Shown here: positions 26,929 to 33,724 of the stretch, one piece after another | How positions within the stretch are numbered: the first letter of the stretch is position 1 | Layout of the letters: each line of letters opens with the position of its first letter | Source of the DNA: Methylococcales bacterium | GTDB taxonomy: Bacteria; Pseudomonadota; Gammaproteobacteria; Methylococcales; Methylomonadaceae | Direction: 5' to 3' | DNA: 33,724 nucleotides | Assembly (NCBI GenBank): GCA_030654015.1 | Contig: JAURYI010000090.1 | Span: 1 to 33,724 of the forward strand | Position numbers and translations under genes: made by a program | Notes under the pieces: model-generated | What the model was told of the DNA's origin: nothing | Databases searched by the model: none | What the model saw: the letters and a program-made list of their open reading frames with translations, nothing else

Positions 26929-26954
26929 GGTGAGTGAAAATAACGTTACTCACC
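26929..26954. repeat. Second hairpin between galE and the DUF4010 gene
   Basis: GGTGAGT (26929-26935) and ACTCACC (26948-26954) are perfect arms with a 12-base loop, 16 bases before the next ATG. Together with the terminator just upstream they make a tandem palindrome pair, which may be a REP-like element. No second copy of the same sequence was seen in the window. Confidence 0.45.
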
Positions 26955-26970
26955 CAACCTGTAGCCTACT

Positions 26971-28233
26971 ATGACTGAACTGGAACACTTCAAATTGCTG
27001 GGCATTGCCTTGGCAATCGGTTTGCTAATCGGTCTGGAACGTGGCTGGCGTACCCGTGACCGCGTTGAAGGTATGCGCGTTGCCGGGTTACGCACTTACG
27101 GGCTGATTAGTTTGTTGGGCGGTTTGTCAGGCATTCTGGCACAGCAGGGCAACACCTTTTTAGTCGGTTTTGTGTTTCTGGGGCTGACTTCGGTGTTACT
27201 GGTTGCTTACAGCAAAAGTCTCGATAAATTTGAAGATTTCAGCATCACCAGCCTCATTGCCACACTGGTCACTTTTACCTTGGGCGCGTTGACCGTTTTC
27301 GGTCATATCACGCTGGCTTCTGCCAGTGCTGTCGTCATTACCTCTTTGCTCGGTTTTAAACCCCTGCTACACAGTTGGGTGAAAAAACTGGAACAGCATG
27401 AATTGAATGCCACACTGGAACTGTTGCTGATTTCAGTCGTCGTATTGCCGATATTACCCAACCAAAACTATGGTCCTTGGGATGCGTTTAATCCCTATCA
27501 TATCTGGTGGATGGTGGTGTTGATTGCGGGTATTTCCTATCTGGGTTATTTCGCTATCAAAATAGGCGGCAATCAACACGGCCCTGTGTTGACGGGCGCA
27601 TTGGGCGGATTGGTATCTTCGACTGCCGTCACGCTTAATTTATCCAAGTTATCCGCCTCTTATTCGCACATGGAAAACGTATTGGCGGCAGGTATTTTAA
27701 CTGCCTGCGCCACCATGTTTGCTCGCACCCTGTTGTTGACGTGGGTAATAAATCCCATCATGTCCCAAGCCCTGCTACCTGCATTGCTGGTTATGGCTCT
27801 GTTTACTTATATCGTTGCTTTTTTGTTGTGGAAAACGGCGCGAGAACAGCCGATTCATGAAGACATCGCACTGAAAAACCCGTTCCAACTGGGCATGGCA
27901 ATCAAATTCGGTGCGTTTTTAGTGTTGGTTATGCTGCTGTCCAAAGTGCTGAAATTTTATTTCGGCGATACAGGAACTTATGTCCTTGCCGCCGCATCTG
28001 GTCTGGCGGATGTTGATCCTATTACCGTGTCGATGACCCAAATGACTAAGGACGGCATGGAAATCGCTGTTGCTGCAAAAGCAATTCTGATTGCGGTATC
28101 GGTCAATTCAGCGGTGAAAAGTCTATTTTCAGGCACTATCGGTAATCGTGCGTTAGCGTTCAGAGTCGGTGGTACGTTGCTGTGTGCGGTGGGTGCAGGT
28201 CTATTGACGACCTATAACATCAACGGGCTGTAA
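26971..28233 (+). CDS. MgtC/SapB and DUF4010 family membrane protein
   Basis: The 420-residue inner-membrane protein starts with the MgtC/SapB-like signature (LGIALAIGLLIGLERGWRTR, then GLRTYGLISLLGG) and continues into the DUF4010 part with about eight more helices. It has the conserved GALGGLVSSTAVTLNLSKLS (about 209-228) and ASGLADVDPITVSMTQM (about 349-365) segments. The family is presumed to be a transporter or cation-homeostasis protein; the substrate is unknown. It is separated from galE by a terminator and stands alone. Confidence 0.9.
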   Translation: MTELEHFKLLGIALAIGLLIGLERGWRTRDRVEGMRVAGLRTYGLISLLGGLSGILAQQGNTFLVGFVFLGLTSVLLVAYSKSLDKFEDFSITSLIATLVTFTLGALTVFGHITLASASAVVITSLLGFKPLLHSWVKKLEQHELNATLELLLISVVVLPILPNQNYGPWDAFNPYHIWWMVVLIAGISYLGYFAIKIGGNQHGPVLTGALGGLVSSTAVTLNLSKLSASYSHMENVLAAGILTACATMFARTLLLTWVINPIMSQALLPALLVMALFTYIVAFLLWKTAREQPIHEDIALKNPFQLGMAIKFGAFLVLVMLLSKVLKFYFGDTGTYVLAAASGLADVDPITVSMTQMTKDGMEIAVAAKAILIAVSVNSAVKSLFSGTIGNRALAFRVGGTLLCAVGAGLLTTYNINGL

Positions 28234-28295
28234 TAAATGACGGATGAATGATGGGTTTTGGCAATTGCCGCGACCCATCCTGTGTCACTGCAATG

Positions 28296-28667
28296 CTATT
28301 TCATTACGCCTTTCGGGTTGTCACCGTATTCATTCGTACCCGCTTTACTGTCCTGCACAAAAAAGACGAGCAGCGCAATGACACCAATGACGGGAATTAA
28401 CAGGATAAACATCCACCAGCCGCTGCGGTCTGTGTCATGAAGTCTGCGTACCGATACCCCAAGACTGGGAAGCAGAACAGCCAGACTGTAAAGTCCGCCT
28501 AATAAACCCACGCCTGTTTCAGCGTCTAACGTGCCAGTCGCCTGATCAATCAAGGCAAGACCGACACCGACCAGCATATTAAATAACACAAAATACCAAT
28601 ACTCCGCGCGTTGCGCCCTACCGCTAAATACCGTATATTTTTTCAGAACGCCAAGATACCAATTCAT
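28296..28667 (-). CDS. DUF805 family inner-membrane protein
   Basis: The 123-residue protein shows the DUF805 pattern: MNWYLGVLKKYTVFSGRAQRAEYWYFVLFN at the start, four hydrophobic segments, and VRRLHDTDRSGWWMFILLIP in the middle. The function of the family is unknown. The ATG at 28667 is preceded by AAAGG with 8-base spacing and matches the family start; the in-frame GTG at 28676 lies inside that ribosome site, so I reject it. It converges with the DUF4010 gene, with 62 bases between stops. Confidence 0.9.
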   Translation of the reverse strand: MNWYLGVLKKYTVFSGRAQRAEYWYFVLFNMLVGVGLALIDQATGTLDAETGVGLLGGLYSLAVLLPSLGVSVRRLHDTDRSGWWMFILLIPVIGVIALLVFFVQDSKAGTNEYGDNPKGVMK

Positions 28668-28860
28668 ATTTTTCACCTTTTTATTGCCCGTGATGATGTG
28701 TGTTAGACGACTGCCGGGCAGTGCGGCTGACTAACGGGTTATGAGTATGCTACTGCTGATAAATAAATCAAACCAATTTTTTAGCAGTTAATGTAAAGGC
28801 GACGCGACCCACTAACACAGGGTAAAATACCCAGCAATACAGTCAACTAAACAGATTATT

Positions 28861-29781
28861 ATGTTCCTCGCCAAAGATTTTATAGAAACTGCCGAAAACT
28901 TAATTTTTGCTGTGGTCGCTGACGACATGGAGCAGGATAAAGTGCTGTGTTTTTTGCGTTATGCACAGCACAAAAAAGTCAGTACCCGCGCGGCGAATGA
29001 CTTGCTCAAACAGCACCATGCCGATTATCTACATTATTCGCCTGTGTTAGATGCCCATCTTCATGCCGTGCCTCTGCATCGCATTGTTCAGCACTATCAA
29101 CCAAAACACCGTTTGCAGGATATTCTGCCTATCGCCCAGCCTGATAACATTCAGCAGGATTTGATTGCATTGTGTGCTTTATTGCATAACAACGGCGTGG
29201 ATTTACGTCAATGCGGTGTCACGGGTTCATTATTAATCGGTGCGCAACAAGCCAGTTCTGATATTGATCTGGTGTGTTATGGGCGCGAGGTGTTTCACCA
29301 GTGCCGCGCGGTGGTGCGTGAACTCATCGGACAACACGCATTGCACCCGCTCAGTGATGCTGATTGGCAAGCGTCTTATCAACGCCGCGATTGTGAACTG
29401 AATTTTGCCGATTACGTTTGGCATGAACAGCGTAAATTCAATAAAGCCCTGATTAACGGGCGAAAATTTGATGTAAGCCTGAGTGATACCGCACGTTTAC
29501 CCGCTACCCGCTATCAAAAATGCGGCGCAATCACCCTGCAATGCCGCGTCATTGATGACCGTTATGCGTTTGATTATCCTGCGGAATTTACCATAGACCA
29601 CGAACACATCCGCACTGTGGTGTGTTTTACTGCCACTTATACAGGGCAGGCAATCAGCTGCGAATTGATTGAAGTGTCGGGCGTGGTAGAACAAAACGCA
29701 CAGGGCGATAAACGTATCGTGGTCGGTTCAAGTCGTGAAGCGCATGGTGAATATATTAAGGTGATTCGATGCTTGACCTAG
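28861..29781 (+). CDS. Nucleotidyltransferase-fold protein in the beta-RFAP synthase cluster, function unknown
   Basis: The 306-residue soluble protein has a Pol-beta type nucleotidyltransferase signature, TGSLLIGAQQASSDIDLV (GS at 122-123, D134 and D136 as the metal pair). The N-terminal 110 residues are helical and His-rich, with no recognised domain. The C-terminal 100 residues look like a beta-rich extension (FDYPAEFTIDHEHIRTVVCF...). No partner antitoxin gene is adjacent, so a MNT/HEPN-type toxin pair is unlikely. It overlaps the HAD gene by 13 bases, and that gene is followed by beta-RFAP synthase. The tight packing suggests one operon with a role in or near methanopterin synthesis. That role is inference. 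Confidence 0.8.
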   Translation: MFLAKDFIETAENLIFAVVADDMEQDKVLCFLRYAQHKKVSTRAANDLLKQHHADYLHYSPVLDAHLHAVPLHRIVQHYQPKHRLQDILPIAQPDNIQQDLIALCALLHNNGVDLRQCGVTGSLLIGAQQASSDIDLVCYGREVFHQCRAVVRELIGQHALHPLSDADWQASYQRRDCELNFADYVWHEQRKFNKALINGRKFDVSLSDTARLPATRYQKCGAITLQCRVIDDRYAFDYPAEFTIDHEHIRTVVCFTATYTGQAISCELIEVSGVVEQNAQGDKRIVVGSSREAHGEYIKVIRCLT

Positions 29782-30431
29782 CCGATTTTTCAGCCGTTAT
29801 TTTCGACATGGACGGCTTGGTGCTGGACACCGAAACCACCTATTTTATCGCGTGGCAACAGGCGGCGGCGAGTATGGGTTATACGCTGTCCGATGGTTTT
29901 TTCGCCTCGTTGTCGGGCTTGAGTGGCGAGGCGGGTACGCAAAGATTATTGGCGGAATGCGGGGCGGATTTTGAGTTATCCACATTTAAACAAGCCGCTG
30001 GTTTGCATTGGCATGAGTATGTCAGGCAACACGGTATCGCGGTAAAACACGGTTTTCATGACTTACTGGCATTGATTGTTCAGCACGATATACCGTATTG
30101 TCTGGCGACTAACAGCCGCGCTATTAACGCGCTGGAATGTCTGGCATTAGCAGGATTAACCGAGGTGTTTGACCTCATTATCAGCCGTGACGATGTGCAG
30201 CACGGCAAACCCGCACCCGATATTTTTCTGCACGCCGCAGCCCGTTTGCAAGTGCCTGTTACGCGGTGTCTGGTGCTGGAAGATTCTCACGCGGGTATTG
30301 TTGCCGCGACGCAAGCGGGGGCGTTCAGCGTGTTTATTCCCTCCATGCTACCGATAGACCCGCTGACGCTCGCCTTGTGTGATGTGATGCTGCCTGATTT
30401 ACGCGCTGTGCGGGAATCGTTCCGTGCTTGA
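29769..30431 (+). CDS. HAD-superfamily phosphatase (beta-phosphoglucomutase/phosphoglycolate phosphatase-like)
   Basis: The 220-residue product has the HAD motifs in order: FDMDGLVLDTE (nucleophile D13, general acid D15), CLATNSRAI (motif II), HGKPAPDIFLHAA (motif III Lys) and LVLEDSHAGIVAA (motif IV). The helical cap inserted after motif I fits the subfamily I group that includes beta-phosphoglucomutases and sugar-phosphate phosphatases. The substrate cannot be read from sequence. The gene overlaps the upstream nucleotidyltransferase gene by 13 bases and ends 55 bases before the chosen beta-RFAP synthase start. A role in dephosphorylating a methanopterin precursor is possible but unproven. 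Confidence 0.9.
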   Translation: MLDLADFSAVIFDMDGLVLDTETTYFIAWQQAAASMGYTLSDGFFASLSGLSGEAGTQRLLAECGADFELSTFKQAAGLHWHEYVRQHGIAVKHGFHDLLALIVQHDIPYCLATNSRAINALECLALAGLTEVFDLIISRDDVQHGKPAPDIFLHAAARLQVPVTRCLVLEDSHAGIVAATQAGAFSVFIPSMLPIDPLTLALCDVMLPDLRAVRESFRA

Positions 30432-30486
30432 CGCACAGGTCATGTATAATTTCGCTATTTTTCAGCCACCGCCTACCTTTAATGTG

Positions 30487-31452
30487 ATGACTCAACAGCC
30501 AAAAATCTCCGTTATTGCCCCCGCTCGATTACACATGGGATTTATTGATTTAAGCGGTTCACTGGGTCGCCATTTCGGCAGTATCGGTATCGCACTGAAC
30601 GAACACGCTACGCGGCTTTCCGTGACTCCTGCCGCACAACGCATGATTACAGGGGATTGTGCAGAGCGCGCCGATCAATGTTTAACCATGCTGTGCAAAG
30701 CGTTGAACGTTTCAGATAAAGTGCGTATTGATATTGAAGCGGCGATTCCTGAACACGTCGGCTTGGGCTCTGGCACACAAATGTCGCTGGCTATCGGTTC
30801 GGCATTGAACGCACTGTATGGTTTAGGGCTGAGCGTGCGTGAAATTGCTTCGGTGATGGACAGGGGTTTGCGTTCAGGTATCGGCATCGGCATATTTGAA
30901 CAAGGCGGTTTAGTGGTTGATGGCGGGCGCGGTGAGCACACCATTATCCCACCTGTGCTGGTGCATTTTGACATACCCAGCGAGTGGCGATTTATTTTAG
31001 TATTCGACAAACGTGGACAAGGTTTGCATGGACAACAGGAAATTCAGGCGTTTAAGAAATTACCACCGTTTCCTCAACAGGAAGCCGCGCGGTTGTGTTA
31101 TTTGCTGTTAATGCGCGGTTTACCTGCGGTGGCGGAAAATAATATTGTCCAGTTCGGCGAAGTTATCAGCCAGTTGCAACAATCGGTCGGTGAACATTTT
31201 TCTGCCGCACAGGGCGGTGTATTTACCAGCCCCGAAGTCACCAAAGCTATGCACTGGTTAGCCGAACAAGGTGCGGTGGCTATCGGTCAGACTTCATGGG
31301 GGCCGACGGGCTTTTGTGCGGTTGACGGTGTGGAATGGGCGGAATCTCTGACCGAAGAGGTGCGGCGCAAGTTTGCCCATGTTGATAATCTGACTTTTGT
31401 CACTGCCAGTGCGCGTAATCGCGGTGGTGAGGTGTTTGTGACGCTGACGTAA
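30487..31452 (+). CDS. Beta-ribofuranosylaminobenzene 5'-phosphate (beta-RFAP) synthase
   Basis: This enzyme condenses 4-hydroxybenzoate or 4-aminobenzoate with PRPP and releases CO2. It is the first committed step of the tetrahydromethanopterin branch. The product has the GHMP-kinase-like fold: VIAPARLHMGFIDLSGSLGR at the start and the glycine loop PEHVGLGSGTQMSLAIGSAL (GLGSG at 92-96), then RSGIGIGIFEQGGLVVDGGR, QTSWGPTGFCAV and FVTASARNRGGE, all typical of the family. The ATG at 30487 gives 321 residues and starts just before the conserved core. The upstream ATG at 30442 has AGG too close to it, and the GTG at 30424 overlaps the HAD gene; neither is better. It marks the organism as an H4MPT-using methylotroph. 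Confidence 0.92.
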   Translation: MTQQPKISVIAPARLHMGFIDLSGSLGRHFGSIGIALNEHATRLSVTPAAQRMITGDCAERADQCLTMLCKALNVSDKVRIDIEAAIPEHVGLGSGTQMSLAIGSALNALYGLGLSVREIASVMDRGLRSGIGIGIFEQGGLVVDGGRGEHTIIPPVLVHFDIPSEWRFILVFDKRGQGLHGQQEIQAFKKLPPFPQQEAARLCYLLLMRGLPAVAENNIVQFGEVISQLQQSVGEHFSAAQGGVFTSPEVTKAMHWLAEQGAVAIGQTSWGPTGFCAVDGVEWAESLTEEVRRKFAHVDNLTFVTASARNRGGEVFVTLT

Positions 31453-31494
31453 AAATCATTAAAAATGAGGTGATTGCGCGGGAAAATGAGTTAA

Positions 31495-31523
31495 TTGCAT
31501 TAAGTAAAGGTGTTAGCTACAAT
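31495..31523 (+). promoter_or_regulatory. sigma70-type promoter of the two-partner secretion locus
   Basis: TTGCAT (31495-31500) and TACAAT (31518-31523) are separated by exactly 17 bases. A start near 31530 would leave a leader of about 50 bases before the ATG at 31581. It lies in the 128-base gap after the beta-RFAP synthase gene. Confidence 0.65.
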
Positions 31524-31580
31524 TAATAATATGTAAAGTAATCTTAATTTTCTTTTCAATTTCTCATCACAGTGGCTCTT

Positions 31581-33341
31581 ATGAACCTATCTCACTCCTA
31601 CGCTTTTAATACGATGGCTCTATTGCTTTTTACCAGTCTGGTACCGCTAGCAAATGCAGCACCGCCCCTACCTAATCTGGGAGGAGGAGCAGGTTTATTA
31701 ATGCGCGAAACCAGCAAGCCACCTGAAATTTCCAAACCAAAATCTGAAGCCAATATCGAAACCCCCGAAACACAACGCCCGCCCATGCAGCCGCAAAGCA
31801 GTCTGCAAGTCACCGTCCAGTATTTTTCCTTTAGCGGTAACAGCCAGTTCAGCAATAACGAGTTGCAAGCCCTGTTAGCGAAATACAAAGGGCATCCTGT
31901 GAGCTTTAATGATTTGCAAGAAGCCGCCAATATCATTACTGACTATTACCGTAAAGCAGGGTATTTAATTGCCCATGCCTACTTACCTGCGCAGTCCATC
32001 AAAAACGGCATTGTGGACATTGTGGTTCTGGAAGGGCATTTAGACGGCTCGCATTTAGACGGCAATTCGATTGAATTAATGGGCGATACCCGCATCAACA
32101 AAAGCGTGTTACAAAAATTCCTCAATACCAGCAAAAAAGGCGACGTGGTTACCGATGCCGATCTGAGCCATTTGAGTTTGCTTATCAATGATTTACCCGG
32201 TATTGACAGCAAAGTGGTACTGGCACCCGGTAGTAAAACAGGCACAACCGCGCTAACCCTGAAAGCCAAAGAAGACCCTATGGTCAGCGGCTACCTGTCT
32301 ACGGATAATCACGGCTTATATTCCACAGGCTACTATCGTTTTGATGGCGGTATCAATATCACCGACCCGTTCGGCTTGGGCGATCAACTGTCATTGCGTA
32401 TGCAAACCACAGAAACAGCGGGTTTTGTGATGGGATCAGCCAATTACAATGTACCGATTAACGGCTACGGTACACGTTTGGGGGTTAATTTCTCGCAACT
32501 GAATTACAGTTTGGGACGCAGTTTTACCCCATTAGATGCCGATGGTCTGGCGCGTACGGTCGGTGCGACGGTCACGCATCCCTTGTATTTAACTCGTGAA
32601 GCCCGTTTAACAGGTATAGGTCACTATGAACATCGCTGGTTGCAAGACAATATCAACTCATTCGACAGTCATAATGACCGTGAACTGAATGTGATGAGTT
32701 TTTCATTTGCAGGCAGCTTATATGACAAACTCATTCCCGCAGGCGGCTTAACACAAGGTTTCCTCAATGTATCAGCAGGGGAAGTTTATTTTACCAATCA
32801 AGTGGCAGCTATCGCCGATAGCCTGTCAGGGCTGAATTCCAACGGCGGCTATCACAAATTCGATTGGCAATTAAATCGCACACAAAACGTTTGGGGTGAT
32901 ACGGGTATAGGCGATGTGAGTTTATACGCCAATTTCAGCGGACAAGTCGCCAGTAAAAACCTTGATAGTTCCGAACAAATCAGCTTAGGCGGGCCTAACG
33001 CTATTCGTGCCTATCCAGTCGGCGAAGGCAATGCCGATGAAGGCTGGTTATTCAACGGCGAAACTCGCTACAGCTTACCTAATTTTTCTATGATTCCTGG
33101 GCAGTTACAGCTTATCGGCTTTATTGATACAGGCTATTCACGCATCAATGCCAAACCGTTGGCAGGTCAACAGGCGAACCGTCACCTGACAGGTTATGGT
33201 TTCGGTGTTAATTGGCTGGGCGCGGCAGGCTTTAACCTGCGCACCAGTTTAGCGTGGCGCGATGTCGGTACACAACCGCAATCTGATCCTAATCAGAGCG
33301 AACCGCAAGCCTATTTTCAATTAACCAAAACGTTTCAATAA
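31581..33341 (+). CDS. Two-partner secretion outer-membrane transporter (ShlB/FhaC/HecB family, TpsB)
   Basis: TpsB proteins are 16-strand Omp85-superfamily barrels that export a large TpsA partner across the outer membrane. The 586-residue product has a signal peptide (cleavage about residue 26, PLANA before APPLP), a Gly- then Pro/Lys-rich linker (about 35-75), and a POTRA domain with VQYFSFSGNSQFSNNELQAL (from about 81) and VDIVVLEGHLDG. A further POTRA region precedes the barrel from about 200. The loop-6 type motif is GGPNAIRAYPVGEGNADEGW, and the chain ends in LTKTFQ. The ATG at 31581 has AGTGG just upstream; an in-frame GTG at 31572 sits inside that site. The TpsA start lies 28 bases downstream but is broken. 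Confidence 0.93.
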   Translation: MNLSHSYAFNTMALLLFTSLVPLANAAPPLPNLGGGAGLLMRETSKPPEISKPKSEANIETPETQRPPMQPQSSLQVTVQYFSFSGNSQFSNNELQALLAKYKGHPVSFNDLQEAANIITDYYRKAGYLIAHAYLPAQSIKNGIVDIVVLEGHLDGSHLDGNSIELMGDTRINKSVLQKFLNTSKKGDVVTDADLSHLSLLINDLPGIDSKVVLAPGSKTGTTALTLKAKEDPMVSGYLSTDNHGLYSTGYYRFDGGINITDPFGLGDQLSLRMQTTETAGFVMGSANYNVPINGYGTRLGVNFSQLNYSLGRSFTPLDADGLARTVGATVTHPLYLTREARLTGIGHYEHRWLQDNINSFDSHNDRELNVMSFSFAGSLYDKLIPAGGLTQGFLNVSAGEVYFTNQVAAIADSLSGLNSNGGYHKFDWQLNRTQNVWGDTGIGDVSLYANFSGQVASKNLDSSEQISLGGPNAIRAYPVGEGNADEGWLFNGETRYSLPNFSMIPGQLQLIGFIDTGYSRINAKPLAGQQANRHLTGYGFGVNWLGAAGFNLRTSLAWRDVGTQPQSDPNQSEPQAYFQLTKTFQ

Positions 33342-33369
33342 GCGCGTCTAAATATTAAGGCAACACTAT

Positions 33370-33516
33370 TTGAACCACATTTATCACAGTATCTGGAACG
33401 AAGCCGTAGGCGCGTGGGTTGCCGTATCTGAAATCAGCAAAGGTCAGGGTAAACGCTCTGCCAATCGCCGTCAAAGTCCGACGACTGTGGGTTGCGGCTG
33501 TTTCGCAACCCAATGA
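33370..33516 (+). pseudogene. 5' fragment of a TpsA exoprotein gene (ESPR signal region), interrupted by REP-like palindromes
   Basis: From a TTG at 33370, with AAGG nine bases upstream, the frame reads (M)NHIYHSIWNEAVGAWVAVS then EISKGQGKRSANRRQS. This is the extended signal peptide region (ESPR) typical of large TpsA and autotransporter proteins (consensus MNxIYrxIWNxaxxaWVaVsE...GKrs). After about 36 codons the frame enters a palindrome (33488-33512) and stops at TGA 33514-33516, before the hydrophobic part of the signal peptide. The position right after a TpsB gene is exactly where the TpsA partner belongs. I infer a tpsA gene truncated by insertion or deletion; the rest is not in the remaining 208 bases. 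Confidence 0.8.
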
Positions 33517-33553
33517 ATGTCAAACTGTTGGGTTGCCCAAAAAACGGCAACCC
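33488..33553. repeat. Pair of REP-like palindromes sharing GGGTTGC
   Basis: Palindrome 1 has arms TGGGTTGCG (33488-33496) and CGCAACCCA (33504-33512) with a 7-base loop. Palindrome 2 has arms GGGTTGCC (33530-33537) and GGCAACCC (33546-33553) with an 8-base loop. They are 17 bases apart and share the GGGTTGC arm, like a BIME pair of REP elements. They begin where the ESPR reading frame loses its family likeness. Confidence 0.75.
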
Positions 33554-33724
33554 GACCTTGTATATTAACCCTGTAACAAAAGCCCAAGAATAAATAGCCC
33601 GCAAAAGCTATAGTAAGACTGATGTACTGGGGAAGCCGACCCGACCTGAAGCCAAGAGCTTGTGCGTAGAAAGGCTCCCCGCCCTCGTCATCCATGCCGT
33701 GGAGTATCTGAGACCTGTAAGCAA
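33554..33724. other. Non-coding, structured segment at the right edge, possibly the end of a mobile element
   Basis: No convincing coding frame was found. GGGG-A-AGCC (33629-33637) can pair with GGCTCCCC (33673-33680) with one bulged A, and AAGC/GCTT (33649-33652 and 33658-33661) can pair inside it. The sequence after the palindromes is unrelated to a TpsA gene, so it probably belongs to whatever displaced it: a mobile element end, a group II intron or insertion-sequence leader, or other foreign DNA. A minus-strand frame at 33471-33695 covers the palindromes and is unlikely to be a gene. Confidence 0.35.

Noticed and set aside
26961-26973. GCCTACTATG shared by the phoH and DUF4010 start regions
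   Set aside because: A ten-base match at two start codons without any longer likeness is best taken as coincidence.
33471-33695. 74-codon minus-strand open frame at the right edge
   Set aside because: It runs across the REP-like palindromes and the bulged stem, has no ribosome site or recognised domain, and its composition follows the palindromes.
1-33724. CRISPR arrays, tRNA and rRNA genes
   Set aside because: The only short-period array is the in-frame 21-bp coding repeat at the left edge, which has no spacers. No T-arm-like GTTCGAATC pattern or rRNA segment was seen in the intergenic regions.

Overview
The window looks like a chromosomal segment of a gammaproteobacterial methylotroph, most likely a methanotroph of the order Methylococcales. 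The reasons are a beta-RFAP synthase gene (first committed step of tetrahydromethanopterin synthesis, a C1-transfer cofactor of methanogens and many methylotrophs), Gram-negative outer-membrane genes (lpxA, a two-partner secretion porin) and a typical gammaproteobacterial miaB-phoH-ybeY-corC run. The assignment is inference; no rRNA or tRNA gene was seen.

Layout. 1-1561 (minus) is the 5' part of a secreted right-handed beta-helix protein whose C-terminal side becomes a perfect 21-bp tandem repeat that runs off the left edge. 1562-2048 is AT-rich and non-coding. 2049-4132 (minus) holds lpxA, xerD and a small exported protein with its own terminator. 4327-6632 (plus) holds aguB and a DUF3391/HD-GYP protein. 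6777-8820 (minus) is minC-minD-minE plus a small winged-helix gene. 9035-9871 (minus) is rplM-rpsI, with a good sigma70 promoter and a terminator. 10011-16784 (minus) is a PspA homologue followed after 9 bp by a gene for a 2012-residue polytopic membrane protein. 16928-20815 (minus) is a MASE1-PAS4-GGDEF-EAL sensor. 21011-26874 (plus) is an AI-2E-family permease, then miaB-phoH-ybeY-corC-galE. 26971-28667 holds an MgtC/DUF4010 permease (plus) and a DUF805 protein (minus). 28861-31452 (plus) is a compact cluster of a nucleotidyltransferase-like protein, a HAD phosphatase and beta-RFAP synthase. 31581-33341 (plus) is a TpsB/FhaC-type outer-membrane transporter. It is followed at once by the first about 40 codons of its TpsA partner (the ESPR signal), which is cut off by a pair of REP-like palindromes. 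The last 170 bases are structured and unexplained.

How the genes fit together. Most of the window is housekeeping: division-site placement, ribosomal proteins, tRNA modification and rRNA maturation, lipid A synthesis, chromosome dimer resolution. Two c-di-GMP proteins (HD-GYP and GGDEF-EAL) and two surface or secretion loci (beta-helix, TPS) suggest a surface-attached mode of life. The least explained parts are the pspA plus giant membrane protein operon, the three-gene beta-RFAP synthase cluster, and the broken TPS locus with its adjoining structured DNA at the right edge.
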